Below are positions 18,374-27,763 of a stretch of DNA of 64,000 bases, piece by piece. The stretch lies in the NCBI RefSeq assembly GCF_005239135.1, contig NZ_QKNX01000003.1, positions 124,001 through 188,000 of the forward strand. The letters run 5' to 3'. How positions within the stretch are numbered: the stretch's first letter is position 1; the number at the start of each line of letters is the position of its first letter. A model generated the notes under the pieces. The model was not told where the DNA came from. It made no database searches and saw nothing but the letters and a program-made list of their open reading frames with translations. The translations under genes were made by a program, and so were the position numbers. This DNA comes from Natronomonas salsuginis (lineage in GTDB: Archaea; Halobacteriota; Halobacteria; Halobacteriales; Haloarculaceae).

Positions 18374-18485
18374 TAATGAGCCACGTAGCGCGAAGACGAA
18401 GGAACGGCCGTCGGAAGACGCTCCCGACTCGGGAGCATCTCCCGGCACGATCCATCGCCGAACCGTCCCGACGGGGGGATCTCGG

Positions 18486-19499
18486 ATGATCGGTGGCGCG
18501 CTCCGATATCTGAAGTCGAAACTCATCTACGTCGTCGTCGGATCGCTCGCCGCCGGCCTCCTCATCGGGCAGTTCATCGGGACGACGACGCAGTCCCTTC
18601 TGCAGGCCGCGATCATCCCGGTGCTGTTCGTGATGATCTATCCGATGATGATCACCATCGATCTCCGGGAAGTGCTCTCGATCAGAGAGCACTTTGGACC
18701 GGTCGGCGCGAGTTTGCTCGTCAACTTCGGGATCGCGCCGCTCGTCGCGATCGGTCTCGCGCGGCTCTTTTTCGCCGGGGACCCCGCCTACGCTATCGGC
18801 CTCTACCTGATCGCGCTCATCCCGACGTCCGGGATGACCGCCGCGTGGACCGGCTTAGCCGGCGGGGACCTGGAGGCGGCGCTGGTCGCGATCGCGGCCA
18901 ATCTGGTCGCCGCCGTGTTCGTCCTCCCGGTGTATCTCTCGGTGCTCGTCGGCGGCGACGTCGGGTTCGATCCGAACGCGCTCTATCGACAGCTGGCCAT
19001 CGTCGTCGCGATCCCGATGGTCGCCGGCAATCTGACGCGGCGGCTCCTCCTGCGACGATACGGCGACGAGGGGTTCAAACGACTCAAGCCGACGTTCGGT
19101 GGCGTCTCCTCGTTCGGCGTGATGTTGATCGTCTTCATCGCGATGGCGATTCGCTCCGAGAGCATCCTGGCCGATCCGATCGCGTCGGCGCTCACGATCG
19201 TTCCGCTGGTAGCATTCTACGCGATCGTGCTCGCGGTCGGAGCCGGAATCGGCCGAGCGCTCCTCGCCGAGCCGCAGTCGGTCGCGCTCGTGTACGCGAC
19301 GAGCATGCGGAACCTCTCGATCGCGCTGGCCATCGCGGCCGCTCCCGGGTTCCCGCCCGCGGAATCGGTCCTACCGATCGCGCTCGCGTATCTCGTCCAG
19401 CCGCCGCTGGGCGCGGTGTACATGCAGTACCGGCGCGATTTCGTCGACGAGGACCGAAGCCTCGTCGCCGCGTTCCAAGCGCGGATGCCCCGATTGTGA
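18486..19499 (+). CDS. ACR3/SBF-type transporter (arsenite or bile-acid:sodium symporter superfamily)
   Basis: A 337-residue membrane protein with about ten hydrophobic segments. It carries sequence typical of the BASS/ACR3 superfamily (LIALIPTSGMTAAWTGLAGGD in the middle and a Met-Arg-Asn-Leu-Ser motif, ATSMRNLSIALAI, near the C-terminus). ACR3 members export arsenite; others move organic anions. No arsR, arsC or arsM gene is adjacent, so the substrate is open. Expression may be controlled by the dyad at 18347-18373. Confidence 0.8.
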   Translation: MIGGALRYLKSKLIYVVVGSLAAGLLIGQFIGTTTQSLLQAAIIPVLFVMIYPMMITIDLREVLSIREHFGPVGASLLVNFGIAPLVAIGLARLFFAGDPAYAIGLYLIALIPTSGMTAAWTGLAGGDLEAALVAIAANLVAAVFVLPVYLSVLVGGDVGFDPNALYRQLAIVVAIPMVAGNLTRRLLLRRYGDEGFKRLKPTFGGVSSFGVMLIVFIAMAIRSESILADPIASALTIVPLVAFYAIVLAVGAGIGRALLAEPQSVALVYATSMRNLSIALAIAAAPGFPPAESVLPIALAYLVQPPLGAVYMQYRRDFVDEDRSLVAAFQARMPRL

Positions 19500-19539
19500 C
19501 CGGTTACGGATCGATCTCCGCGACGGGACGACCCGCCCC

Positions 19540-20814
19540 TCACGACAAAAGCGTCGGCGAAACCGCCCCGTCGAGCGTCTCCTCGACCTGCGTGGCGACG
19601 AGGACGAGCGCCGCGATGGCGAGGACGGCCCCGACGGCGAAGGGAACCACGAACCCGTAGGCGAACAGCGCCCCCGACGCCAGCGGCCCGACGGCCGTTC
19701 CGAGCCCGAACGCCATCGTCAACACCGATAGCGTCGTCCCCGACTCGCCCTCCGTGGCGAGGTCGCCGGCCACCGCGAGCGCGGGGGCGAACACCATCGC
19801 CACCGAGACGCCGTGAACCAATCGCGCGACGAGCATCGTCCACGGCGACGTGACGAGCCCCTGTGCCAACACCGCTGGCGCGAGGAGGACGAGTCCCCAA
19901 ACCAAGAAGGGCTTTCTGCCGAACCGGTCGGCGGCGCGTCCGATCGGCACCTGGAAGGCGACGTTCGCGATGACGACCGCAGAGAACTGGATCCCGAACC
20001 ACGTCGGCCCCTGGTCGAGTCTGGCGTTGATCGGCTCCTGCAGCGTCGCGAACAGCGCGATCGAGGTCGCCATGAACAGCGTGCCGACGCCGAGGACGAA
20101 GATCGGATCGAGCAGCCGGTCGTCGCCGGTCACCGCGATCGAGAGGTCGTCGCCCGCGTCGGCCGCGGACATTGGCGGTTCCGAGATGAGCACCGTCACG
20201 AGCAGAAAGCTCACGAGCGCGCCGAGGACGGCGACGCCGAAGGCGGCGTTGAACCCCGAGAGCGTCACGTCGAAGAGTAGCACGTAGGGCCCACGCTGTA
20301 TCACGAGCCCCGCGACGACCGGCCCGAATCCGAACCCGAGCAGCCGGAACGTGTTGAACACGCCGAAGTTGCCGCCGCGCTCGGCATCGCTTCGAGCGAG
20401 GTCGTTGACGAGCGCAATCGTCGTCGGGATGACGAACGCGCCGCCCAGCCCCTGCAACGCTCGCACGACGAGCAGCGCCTCGTAGCTCTCGACGAGCGCG
20501 TAGGCGACGCTCGTGACGGCGAGGACGACGAGTCCGAACAGGATGTACACCTTCCGGCGGCCCGTCCGGTCCGAGAGCCGGCCGGTGAAGGGCTGTGCGA
20601 AACTGTTCAGGAATCCGAACAGCGACAGCGCGAAGCCGATGAGGAGTTCGATGGTGACGGCGACGCCGAACACCGTGGCTCCCTCGAAGCCGGGGAGCGC
20701 GAGTTCGCCGCTCGCGATGTACAGCGGCAGGACGATGATGAGAAACGAGTTCGCGACCGCGTCGGCCATCCGAGCGAACGCCAACACGACGACTCTGCGA
20801 TCGGTCCCGAACAT
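19540..20814 (-). CDS. Major facilitator superfamily transporter
   Basis: A 424-residue MFS protein with about twelve membrane segments. It has an MFS motif A-like loop between helices 2 and 3 (GRLSDRTGRRKVYILFG), repeated in the second half (GRAADRFGRKPFLVWG). It resembles drug/H+ antiporters of haloarchaea. The substrate is unknown. It converges on the ACR3/SBF-type gene. Confidence 0.88.
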   Translation of the reverse strand: MFGTDRRVVVLAFARMADAVANSFLIIVLPLYIASGELALPGFEGATVFGVAVTIELLIGFALSLFGFLNSFAQPFTGRLSDRTGRRKVYILFGLVVLAVTSVAYALVESYEALLVVRALQGLGGAFVIPTTIALVNDLARSDAERGGNFGVFNTFRLLGFGFGPVVAGLVIQRGPYVLLFDVTLSGFNAAFGVAVLGALVSFLLVTVLISEPPMSAADAGDDLSIAVTGDDRLLDPIFVLGVGTLFMATSIALFATLQEPINARLDQGPTWFGIQFSAVVIANVAFQVPIGRAADRFGRKPFLVWGLVLLAPAVLAQGLVTSPWTMLVARLVHGVSVAMVFAPALAVAGDLATEGESGTTLSVLTMAFGLGTAVGPLASGALFAYGFVVPFAVGAVLAIAALVLVATQVEETLDGAVSPTLLS

Positions 20815-20934
20815 CCACCGGACGGAAGCGCGGGTGACGTATCACGTTTCCGAAGGGGGCCCGGGATCGGTGGAACGTCACTCGGCGAGCGTGAATCCCG
20901 GCCGTTAAATACGCAGCGCGACTGAACTCCCGGT

Positions 20935-21261
20935 ATGGAATTTTGCGACGAGTGCGGTTCGATGATGCACAGCCAGGACGGGTTCTGGGTGTGCGGATCC
21001 TGCGGATTCGAGAAGGAGCGCGACGCCGACAGCGAAGCCGGAATGGTCACGACGGAGGGCCAAGACACCGACAGCGGCCCCGTCGATATGTCCGACGTGG
21101 ACGACGCCGAGATCGGGCCGACGACGGCGGTCCACTGCCCGGAGTGCGGCCACGACAGAGCGCGCTACGAGATGAAGCAGATCCGCGCCGCCGACGAGTC
21201 CGAAACCCGGTTTTTCACCTGCGTGGAGTGCGGCAAGAAGTGGCGCGAGGACGACCACTAG
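20935..21261 (+). CDS. tfs: Transcription elongation factor TFS (TFIIS-like, RpoM)
   Basis: A 108-residue protein with two zinc ribbons. The N-terminal one has CDECG and CGSCG. The C-terminal TFIIS-type one has CPECGHDRARY, the acidic RAADESET tip (needed to stimulate RNA cleavage by RNA polymerase) and CVECGKKWRE. An acidic linker of ~35 residues joins them. It rescues backtracked polymerase. Confidence 0.95.
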   Translation: MEFCDECGSMMHSQDGFWVCGSCGFEKERDADSEAGMVTTEGQDTDSGPVDMSDVDDAEIGPTTAVHCPECGHDRARYEMKQIRAADESETRFFTCVECGKKWREDDH

Positions 21262-21376
21262 CGGCCCGGCGACGTTCGATCTGAGCGCCGGAATCGGACC
21301 GAACCGTTTCGCCCTCGTGTGACACCAACACACAATCGCTGAGGGCTTATCACCGGTTCTCGCCACTAGTCCGGCG

Positions 21377-22642
21377 ATGAGCTACACGCGACGGGGGGTC
21401 CTGGGATCGCTCGCTGGGGGAGCGTCGGGAGCCGTTGCCGGCTGTCTCGGCCGGTCGCGTGACCCGCCCGAGGACGGTTCCGCGGTGACCGGCACACCGG
21501 AACCGACACCTGGGTCCCAGACGAGCGACGAACCACTCGTCGATCTCGGCGTCCCGTGTACCGGCCCCGAGGGGGTCGTCGATCTCTCCGGCGGCCGTCC
21601 GGCAACCGAGTTCGAGCGCGCGGCGGCCACGCCGACGGCCGAGTACGCCGACGGGGAGATCCCGCTCCGGGAAACGGCGCTTCATCTCGGACACGAGCTG
21701 ACGAAGCTCGCCGATCACGACATGAGCGGCGGGGTCAATCACGATGGCATCCCCTCGATCGACGCCCCTCGCTTCGCCCGAGGCGACGAGATCGAGCTCC
21801 CGGGCTGTGCGCGCGTCTTCGGCGTCGACCTCGACGGCGACGTGCGGGCGTATCCGCAGCGGATCCTCGTCCGCCACGAGATCGTCAACGACGTGATCGG
21901 CGGCGAACCGGTCGCAGTGACGTACTGTCCGTTGACTGGGACGGCGCAGGGGTTCTATCGCGGGGGCGTCGAGTTCGGCGTCTCCGGGCAGCTCGTCAAC
22001 TCGAACCTCGTCATGTGGGACCGTCACCGCGACGTCCGTTGGTCGCAGGTCGCCGCGACCGCGTTCGAGGTCGGCGACCAGCGGGGCAGCGACGACGGCG
22101 GGCTGTTGGGGCGGTCGCTTCGGGAGTTCCGGCTGTTCTGGACGACGTGGAACCGCTGGCTGAGCCGTCACCCGGACACCCTCGTCATGACCGAAGAGAC
22201 CGGCCTCGCGCGGAACTACAACCGCGATCCGTACGGCTCCTACGGGCCGCCGGTCTCGGGACACTACGCGCCCGGGGAGCCGCGACGACCGAACTTTCCG
22301 CTGTTGACCTACGACGAGGCGGACGAGAAGCGAGTGGTCGTCGGCGCGAGAACCCCCGACGGGGCGGTCGCCTTCGACAAGCGGGCGCTGATGGAGTCGT
22401 CGGTCCTGACCGGTGCGATCGGTGACACGCCGGTCGTCGCGGTGGCCGATCGGGAGCTGGCGGTCGGCTACGTCTACGCGAACCCCGAAGGAGTCGAGGT
22501 CGAACCGGACGGCGACGAGTACGCGGTCGACGGTCGGACGGCACCGCCCGACGGGCTGCCGCTCGATCGACTCGACGCGTTCGACGCCATGTGGTTCGCG
22601 TGGTACGGGTTCTATCCGGACACCGACCGGGTGGGGATCTGA
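21377..22642 (+). CDS. DUF3179 domain lipoprotein
   Basis: A 421-residue protein with a twin-arginine type N-terminus (SYTRRGVLGSLAGG) and a lipobox-like AVAGC, so it is likely a Tat-exported lipoprotein. The DUF3179 core includes PQRILVRHEIVND, VTYCPLTGTAQGF and DTLVMTEETGL. The conserved Cys of YCPLTG suggests a thiol or metal role. It is followed 2 nt later by a small membrane protein gene, forming a two-gene unit. Confidence 0.85.
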   Translation: MSYTRRGVLGSLAGGASGAVAGCLGRSRDPPEDGSAVTGTPEPTPGSQTSDEPLVDLGVPCTGPEGVVDLSGGRPATEFERAAATPTAEYADGEIPLRETALHLGHELTKLADHDMSGGVNHDGIPSIDAPRFARGDEIELPGCARVFGVDLDGDVRAYPQRILVRHEIVNDVIGGEPVAVTYCPLTGTAQGFYRGGVEFGVSGQLVNSNLVMWDRHRDVRWSQVAATAFEVGDQRGSDDGGLLGRSLREFRLFWTTWNRWLSRHPDTLVMTEETGLARNYNRDPYGSYGPPVSGHYAPGEPRRPNFPLLTYDEADEKRVVVGARTPDGAVAFDKRALMESSVLTGAIGDTPVVAVADRELAVGYVYANPEGVEVEPDGDEYAVDGRTAPPDGLPLDRLDAFDAMWFAWYGFYPDTDRVGI

Positions 22643-22644
22643 CG

Positions 22645-23277
22645 ATGCCGGCGGGCGAGGACACCGGACGCCGGAAGCCGCCCCCGCCGCGAACGGCGCC
22701 GATCGGCTGGCTCGGCAGCCTGTTCGCGAGGACCGGCGTCGCCGTCCGGGGGGCGCTCGGTCGGCGCGACGGGCGCGCGGTGCTACTCGCCGCGACCGGC
22801 CTCTATCTCGGCACGTACCTGTGGGCGCTCAGACACCTGACGCTGTCGGGGACCGGCGGCGTCGACGTGTTCATCGTCGACGATCCGGTCAGGACGGCGC
22901 TGATTCGGCGGTCGCCGTTTCTCTTCGAACCGGTCGCCGTCGTCGAGGCCGGGGCGATCGTTTACCTCCTCAGCCCCGTCAACGTCGCGATCGGGCTCGC
23001 GCTCGGCCTCCTGGTCGGCGCGACGCTCGCCGTCTCCGTCGTCTCCTGGCGCGGGCCGGACGCCTGTCGGATCGGTGCCGGCGCGGGGACGACGGCGGGC
23101 CTCCCGGGACTCCTCTCGGGGGTCGCCTGCTGTGGGCCGCAGCTGCTCGTCGTGATCGGGGCGCAGGCCTCGGCCGGGCTCGTCGCCGCGCTGCAGTGGA
23201 TGGTGCCGCTCGCGGTCGCGTCGCTCGTGGGAACGTTGTTGTGGGTTGGGAGTCGGGTTCGGATCGACCCCGCGTGA
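22645..23277 (+). CDS. Membrane protein with CCGP motif, 210 aa
   Basis: The ATG at 22645 lies 2 nt after the DUF3179 stop. The 210-residue product has a basic cytoplasmic N-terminus, then about five membrane segments. A striking GVACCGPQLLVVIG helix lies near residue 155. Vicinal cysteines in a membrane helix recall heavy-metal transport proteins such as MerT, but overall similarity is not evident. Function unknown. Linkage to a surface DUF3179 lipoprotein suggests a shared envelope role. Confidence 0.65.
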   Translation: MPAGEDTGRRKPPPPRTAPIGWLGSLFARTGVAVRGALGRRDGRAVLLAATGLYLGTYLWALRHLTLSGTGGVDVFIVDDPVRTALIRRSPFLFEPVAVVEAGAIVYLLSPVNVAIGLALGLLVGATLAVSVVSWRGPDACRIGAGAGTTAGLPGLLSGVACCGPQLLVVIGAQASAGLVAALQWMVPLAVASLVGTLLWVGSRVRIDPA

Positions 23278-23281
23278 TCGC

Positions 23282-24055
23282 TCACTCGAACGAGGGCAGA
23301 AAACGCGCGAAGGTGAGGTAGCCGGTGTGGCCGACGCCAGCGGTCGAGGGCCGGGAACCACGGTCGTCGAAATCCATCCGGCGCTGAATCGTCTCCAGCG
23401 TCTCGATCTCGGCGAGGCCGGCCGAGCGCGCCGCCGCGACGCACTCGCGGGTCGACTCGACGAACGGCGAGTAGACGGCGAGGAAGCCGCCGGGGGCCAG
23501 CAGGTCGGGCGCGCGCTCGACGGCCGCGGGCGCGTCACCGGTGTCGAGCGTGAGCAGATCGAACCCGCCATCGAGCTCGTCGAGCGCCTCAGTCAGATCG
23601 CCCGTCCGGACGTCGACGAGGGTGGAGACGCCCGCCGTCTCCATGTTCTGTCGAGCGACGTCGGCGAACTCGGGGTCACGCTCGTAGGTCGTCACCTCGA
23701 CGCCGAGGCGGCCGAGATACGCCGACAACACGCCGGTTCCGGTGCCGGCGTCGAGGGCGCGATCTCCCGATGCGACGCCGGTGTGGCCGATGACGAGGCC
23801 GATGTCGCGAGGCATCATCGGCGCGCCGGTCCGTTCGAGGTGGTCGAACAGGTCGGGGCCGCGGAGCCGACGGACCTCGAACGGCTCGCCCAGATGCGTC
23901 TCGACGACCGTCCCAGGGGTCACGTCCGCCGGCAAGTCGAGGATGCCGAGATCAGTTTCCTGAGTGTCGCCCGGCGCGAGCAAGAACTCGCGGGATCCGC
24001 GCACGACGAGCACTCGGCGGTCGGTTTGCCCCGCGTCGCTATCGGCCCCCGTCAC
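23282..24055 (-). CDS. trmI: tRNA (adenine-N1)-methyltransferase TrmI
   Basis: A 257-residue methyltransferase of the archaeal TrmI type, modifying A57/A58 in the T-loop. The N-terminal RNA-contacting beta domain (~1-75) is followed by [11 protein letters not shown] and SAM motif [20 protein letters not shown]. The start codon is GTG at 24055, overlapping the NAC stop (GTGA). It is third in the PUA-NAC-TrmI operon. Confidence 0.93.
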   Translation of the reverse strand: MTGADSDAGQTDRRVLVVRGSREFLLAPGDTQETDLGILDLPADVTPGTVVETHLGEPFEVRRLRGPDLFDHLERTGAPMMPRDIGLVIGHTGVASGDRALDAGTGTGVLSAYLGRLGVEVTTYERDPEFADVARQNMETAGVSTLVDVRTGDLTEALDELDGGFDLLTLDTGDAPAAVERAPDLLAPGGFLAVYSPFVESTRECVAAARSAGLAEIETLETIQRRMDFDDRGSRPSTAGVGHTGYLTFARFLPSFE

Positions 24056-24441
24056 TCCAGTTTCTGGACGGCCGCGGCGAGGTCGCCCGTCTCCTCAAGC
24101 GCCTCGCGGGCCTCGGCCTCGGACGCGCCGGTCCGCATGGCGACGATCTCGACGTCGTCGTCGGAGAATCCGCTCTCGGAGTCCGAATCCGAATCGGCGT
24201 CGATGGCGGCGGCCGCATCGCCGCCCTCGCCGCGCGGTCGGGACTCCGGTTCGCCGACGATCTGGTAGGTCTGTTGGCCTTGGGCGTCCATCCGCTGCAC
24301 GTCGGCGTCGTGGAAGACGAGGTCCTCATCCGCGGTTCGGATGATGACCTCCTCGGCGTCGATGTCCTCGAGGTCGATTCCCATCTGATTCATCATCTGC
24401 TTCATATTGCGCGGGTTCAACCCGCCGCCTCCTCCAAACAT
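24052..24441 (-). CDS. nac: Nascent polypeptide-associated complex protein (archaeal NAC)
   Basis: A 129-residue alpha-NAC homologue starting [23 protein letters not shown]. The NAC domain spans ~1-65, then an acidic Asp-Ser linker, then a C-terminal UBA domain ([21 protein letters not shown]). It binds nascent chains at the ribosome as a homodimer. The start at 24441 matches the archaeal family; nine upstream codons are not needed. It is coupled to trmI by overlap. Confidence 0.95.
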   Translation of the reverse strand: MFGGGGGLNPRNMKQMMNQMGIDLEDIDAEEVIIRTADEDLVFHDADVQRMDAQGQQTYQIVGEPESRPRGEGGDAAAAIDADSDSDSESGFSDDDVEIVAMRTGASEAEAREALEETGDLAAAVQKLE

Positions 24442-24479
24442 ACCTCTACGGACGGGCGGGCCGCGCAAAAAGCCTGATG

Positions 24480-24941
24480 TTACGGCTCTTCGATCCCGTC
24501 CCGAACTTTCACCGCCATGCCGGTGTCGAAATCGATCATCGCGTCAGCCGATAGTTCCGCACGACCGACAGCGATCAACCCGCCGTCTTCGTGTTCGACC
24601 AGCACCTCGTCGCCCGGACGGACCTGGGAGTCGACCTCGCGGACGAACTTCGCGAAGACGTTCTTGCCGTCGCGGACGAACGGCTCGCTATCGTCACCGA
24701 CGACGACCCGGTACGCCGGCGCGTCGAGGACGCGCTGGAGCCGCCGACCGCCGGCCGCGCCGAGGGTGAACCGGCCGTCGGTACTGTACGAGACGACGCG
24801 CTCGCCGTCGGCAAGGATCTGCTGTGGCCGGCCCGACCCGGTCCGCTGGACGACCACCTCGCCGTCGAAGAGCGCCCGGCCGGCACCAGCTCCGAACTGG
24901 TAGTCGGCGACCGTCGCGAGCGCGTCGATGTCGCTTGCCAT
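24480..24941 (-). CDS. PUA domain RNA-binding protein
   Basis: A 153-residue protein. An N-terminal region related to the tRNA-guanine transglycosylase C-terminal part (residues ~1-75) is followed by a PUA domain ([25 protein letters not shown], then [12 protein letters not shown]). It likely binds tRNA or rRNA. It is first in an operon with nac (38 nt gap) and trmI, which fits a translation or tRNA-modification context. The start at 24941 ([15 protein letters not shown]) is chosen over an in-frame codon at 24995. Confidence 0.85.
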   Translation of the reverse strand: MASDIDALATVADYQFGAGAGRALFDGEVVVQRTGSGRPQQILADGERVVSYSTDGRFTLGAAGGRRLQRVLDAPAYRVVVGDDSEPFVRDGKNVFAKFVREVDSQVRPGDEVLVEHEDGGLIAVGRAELSADAMIDFDTGMAVKVRDGIEEP

Positions 24942-25025
24942 GTCCGATCGTCGGCGGCGGATCCAATACGGCTTTCGAATCTCGCACTCCCACACTTAAC
25001 AGCGTCCGGACCGTCGGTACGCCCG

Positions 25026-26024
25026 ATGAACGGACTCAACACCGCAGGTCGGCTCGCGATCGCTCTCGTCGTGGGGCTCCTCGCGGCCGCCGTCGGCTGG
25101 ATGTTGTTCGTCGCGTTCCCGACGAGCACGGCCGAGTTGTTCGGCGTCCTCCTCGCCATCGGAGTCGCCGTCGGAGGACTCCGGTTCGGCGGGTCAATCG
25201 CGCAGAGCGTCTTTCCGGCGTACAACGCCGTCGAAGTCGCAGTTGAGGGGGCGATCACCCGCGACGGGGGCGGCGGGATCCCGATCCGGGCGCCCGGATC
25301 GGCGAGCGCCGACGACATCGTCGAGCTGATCGAGGAGGCCGACGCCGACGAGAACGCCGAGGCGCTCGTCCTCAAACTGAACACGCCGGGCGGGGCGGTC
25401 GTCCCGAGCGACGACATCCGACTCGCCGCGAGGGCGTTCGACGGCCCGACGGTCGCGTACACGACCGACGTCTGCGCTAGCGGCGGCTACTGGATCGCGA
25501 GCGGCTGTGACGAGCTGTGGGCCCGCGAGGGGAGCATCGTCGGCTCGATCGGCGTCCGCGGGTCGCGCATGACCGCTTCGGGACTGCTCGAGAAGGCTGG
25601 ACTGAAGTACGAACAGCTGACCGCGGGGGAGTACAAGGAGGCCGGCAGCCCGTTCAGCGAGCTCTCCGACGACGAGCGCGCGTACCTCCAGGGGATCATC
25701 GACGACTACTACGAGCAGTTCGTCGAGACGGTCGCCGAGGGGCGCGACGCCGACCCCGAAACGCTGCGCGACACCGAGGCGCGAGTATTTCTCGGCGAGG
25801 AAGCCGCGGAGATGGGGCTGGTCGATCAGCTCGGAACGCGCGAGGACGTCGAGACGCGGCTCGAAGAGCTGCTCGGATCGGCGGTCGAAACGACCGAACT
25901 AAAGCCGTCGGTCGGCCTCGGCGAACGTCTTCGGGGCGGGGCACAGGGCGTTGCCTACGCGTTCGGAGCCGGAATCGCCGCCCGCTTCGACGATCCGAGC
26001 GGAGAGTTCCGGTTCCGCCTCTAA
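25026..26024 (+). CDS. sppA: Signal peptide peptidase SppA (S49 family)
   Basis: A 332-residue single-domain SppA. Two N-terminal membrane segments (~8-55) are followed by a protease domain with the nucleophile Ser in VCASGGYWIAS and the general-base Lys in GEYKEAGSP. It cleaves signal-peptide remnants or membrane proteins. The stop codon overlaps the convergent dnaJ stop. Confidence 0.93.
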   Translation: MNGLNTAGRLAIALVVGLLAAAVGWMLFVAFPTSTAELFGVLLAIGVAVGGLRFGGSIAQSVFPAYNAVEVAVEGAITRDGGGGIPIRAPGSASADDIVELIEEADADENAEALVLKLNTPGGAVVPSDDIRLAARAFDGPTVAYTTDVCASGGYWIASGCDELWAREGSIVGSIGVRGSRMTASGLLEKAGLKYEQLTAGEYKEAGSPFSELSDDERAYLQGIIDDYYEQFVETVAEGRDADPETLRDTEARVFLGEEAAEMGLVDQLGTREDVETRLEELLGSAVETTELKPSVGLGERLRGGAQGVAYAFGAGIAARFDDPSGEFRFRL

Positions 26025-27166
26025 AAGCTCCGTTTCAGCTTCTCGAAGAACCCTTTTTCGACGTCGATCTCCTCGCCACCGGCCTCGGCGAACGCCTCTA
26101 ACGCCTCGCGCTGTTCGTCGTTGAGGCTGTCCGGTGTCACGATCCGCACCTGCACATAGAGGTCGCCGTGTCCGCGCCGTCGCAGTCGGGGCATGCCCTT
26201 CCCGCGGAGCCGGAACGTCTCGCCGCTTTGGGTGCCGGCCGGCACGTCCATCTCGACGGAGCCGTCGAGCGTCTCGATCTCGACGGTGTCGCCGAACACC
26301 GCCTGCGGGAACGAGATCGGGTGTCTGAGCCGGAGGTCGTCGCCGTCGCGCTCGAAGACCTCGTGCTCTTCGATCTGGATTTCGACCAGCAGATCGCCGT
26401 TGGGCCCGCCGTTCTCGCCGGGCGCGCCCTCGCCGTCCATCCTGAGGGTCTGCCCGCTCCGGATGCCGCCGGGCACCTCGACCTGTAGGGTCGCCTCGTT
26501 TCGGACCTGTCCATCGCCGCGGCAGGTCGAACACGTTTCGGAGTAGATCGTCCCCTCGCCGCCGCACTGCGAGCAGGTCTGGGTCTGTTGGACGCGCCCG
26601 AGCGGCGTCTGCTGGACCGTCGTCTGCTGGCCCTGACCGTTACACGCCGAACAGGTCCGCGAGTCGGCGTCGGGCGGATGGCCCGCGCCGTCGCAGTCGG
26701 GACAGCGCTCGGGACGGGTGATCGTCAGCTGCTTCGTGACGCCCTCGTAGGCGTCCTCGAGGTCGATCCGAAGGCGGGTCTTGAGGTCGGACCCCTCCCG
26801 TGGACCGTTGCGGGAGCGCGACCCGCCGCCGCCGAAGAACTGCTCGAAGATGTCGTTCATCCCGCCCATGCCGCCGCCACCCATACCGCCCATGCCACCC
26901 ATACCGCCACCGCGCCCGGCGTCGGTCGCGCCGCGCTTGTCGGCCTCCTCGAAGCGGTCGTGACCCATCTGGTCGTACATCTGCCGCTTCTCGTCGTCGA
27001 GGAGCACCTCCTTGGCCTTCTGGACCGTCTTGAACTTCTCCTCGGCGTCCGGGTCGTCGGACACGTCGGGATGGTATTCGGCTGCCTTCTTCCGATACGC
27101 CCGTCTGATCTCGTCTTCGTCCGCGTCTCGAGAGACGCCGAGGGCCGAGTAGAAGTCCTCGCTCAT
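26021..27166 (-). CDS. dnaJ: Chaperone protein DnaJ
   Basis: A 381-residue type I DnaJ. The J domain has the HPD motif (YHPDVSDD). A Gly/Met-rich region follows ([10 protein letters not shown], residues ~75-105). Four CxxCxGxG zinc repeats come next (CPDCDGAG, CSACNGQG, CSQCGGEG, CSTCRGDG), then the C-terminal substrate domain. It is the co-chaperone of the DnaK encoded 600 nt further along the same strand. Confidence 0.97.
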   Translation of the reverse strand: MSEDFYSALGVSRDADEDEIRRAYRKKAAEYHPDVSDDPDAEEKFKTVQKAKEVLLDDEKRQMYDQMGHDRFEEADKRGATDAGRGGGMGGMGGMGGGGMGGMNDIFEQFFGGGGSRSRNGPREGSDLKTRLRIDLEDAYEGVTKQLTITRPERCPDCDGAGHPPDADSRTCSACNGQGQQTTVQQTPLGRVQQTQTCSQCGGEGTIYSETCSTCRGDGQVRNEATLQVEVPGGIRSGQTLRMDGEGAPGENGGPNGDLLVEIQIEEHEVFERDGDDLRLRHPISFPQAVFGDTVEIETLDGSVEMDVPAGTQSGETFRLRGKGMPRLRRRGHGDLYVQVRIVTPDSLNDEQREALEAFAEAGGEEIDVEKGFFEKLKRSF

Positions 27167-27302
27167 TCGTTGTCGGGCATAGAGGGTTGAGATACTTGAA
27201 AAGAACGGGTCGCGGGCGCCGATACGCCGTCACGACCGAACTGTCGGCGAGACGAGCGCGAGACGCAGTACGATTATGCGCGGCGACGGCGTAGTCTAGG
27301 GC

Positions 27303-27500
27303 ATGTCCGATACTGACAACGAGTCACTGATACGGACCGTCACCCCGATAACGCCCAAAGAGACGTCGATCGGCAACAAGATCCTCGACGCCGCCATCGG
27401 CATCGGCGCGCTGATCCTCCTGCTGCCGCTGGCCCCGTTCTTGCTGGCGCTGTGGCTGTGGGATCGATTGCAGCACAATAAAGCCGAACGCGGCGAGTAG
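27303..27500 (+). CDS. Small membrane protein between dnaJ and dnaK, 65 aa
   Basis: A 65-residue protein with a polar start (MSDTDNESLIRTVTPITPKE), one or two tightly spaced hydrophobic helices (AAIGIGALILLLPLAPFLLALWLW split by a proline) and a charged C-terminus. It lies between dnaJ and dnaK but on the opposite strand. No family function is known to me. Confidence 0.65.
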   Translation: MSDTDNESLIRTVTPITPKETSIGNKILDAAIGIGALILLLPLAPFLLALWLWDRLQHNKAERGE

Positions 27501-27567
27501 CCCGTCGAACCGCGGTCGGTGTGGTTCTGTGCCGTCTACCGCGAATGCGGCTTATTGTTCGTCACCA

Positions 27568-27608
27568 CCGACGACAGCGACTTATTCTTCATCATCGTCG
27601 TCAACGTC
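27568..27608 (-). pseudogene. Displaced second copy of the dnaK 3' end
   Basis: On the minus strand, 27608-27582 reads D-V-D-D-D-D-E-E-stop (TAA). The next 14 nt (27568-27581) are identical to those following the real dnaK stop (27750-27763). The real gene ends D-V-D-D-S-D-D-E-stop (TGA). So a diverged dnaK tail with its own stop and 3' flank lies about 180 nt beyond the functional one. It reads as a leftover of an older allele. Confidence 0.5.
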
Positions 27609-27747
27609 AGCACGCTCGCATCCGCTCGCGTGCTGAGACACCGAAAGACTCGCTACGCTCGGCTTTTGACCCCCGATATTCGGTCGCTCGCTCTCGCTTC
27701 ACGACCGAATATCGAAACACCGAAAGACTCGCTACGCTCGGCTTTCG
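27607..27747 (-). repeat. Hairpin and direct-repeat cluster downstream of dnaK
   Basis: There are four elements. A 9-bp hairpin has arms 27607-27615 and 27628-27636. A 29-bp exact direct repeat (ACACCGAAAGACTCGC...) occupies 27638-27666 and 27717-27745. A 13-bp perfect inverted repeat, CGATATTCGGTCG, has arms 27674-27686 and 27702-27714. A hairpin with CGAAAG/CTTTCG arms spans 27721-27747. In dnaK sense the repeats contain CGAGCGTAGCGAGT. They may form the dnaK 3' end. Confidence 0.75.
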
Positions 27748-27763
27748 AGCCGACGACAGCGAC

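Noticed and set aside
18376-18489. A 37-codon ORF between the dyad and the transporter, ending in an ATGA overlap with it.
   Set aside because: Its product is a run of Arg, Pro and Ser with no motif, typical of chance GC-rich frames. If the TATA lies in the dyad, its ATG would fall before the transcript start.
27638-27745. Two 29-bp repeats downstream of dnaK considered as a minimal CRISPR.
   Set aside because: Only two copies, the intervening sequence is itself a 13-bp palindrome, and no cas genes are present. Better explained as 3'-end hairpin elements.
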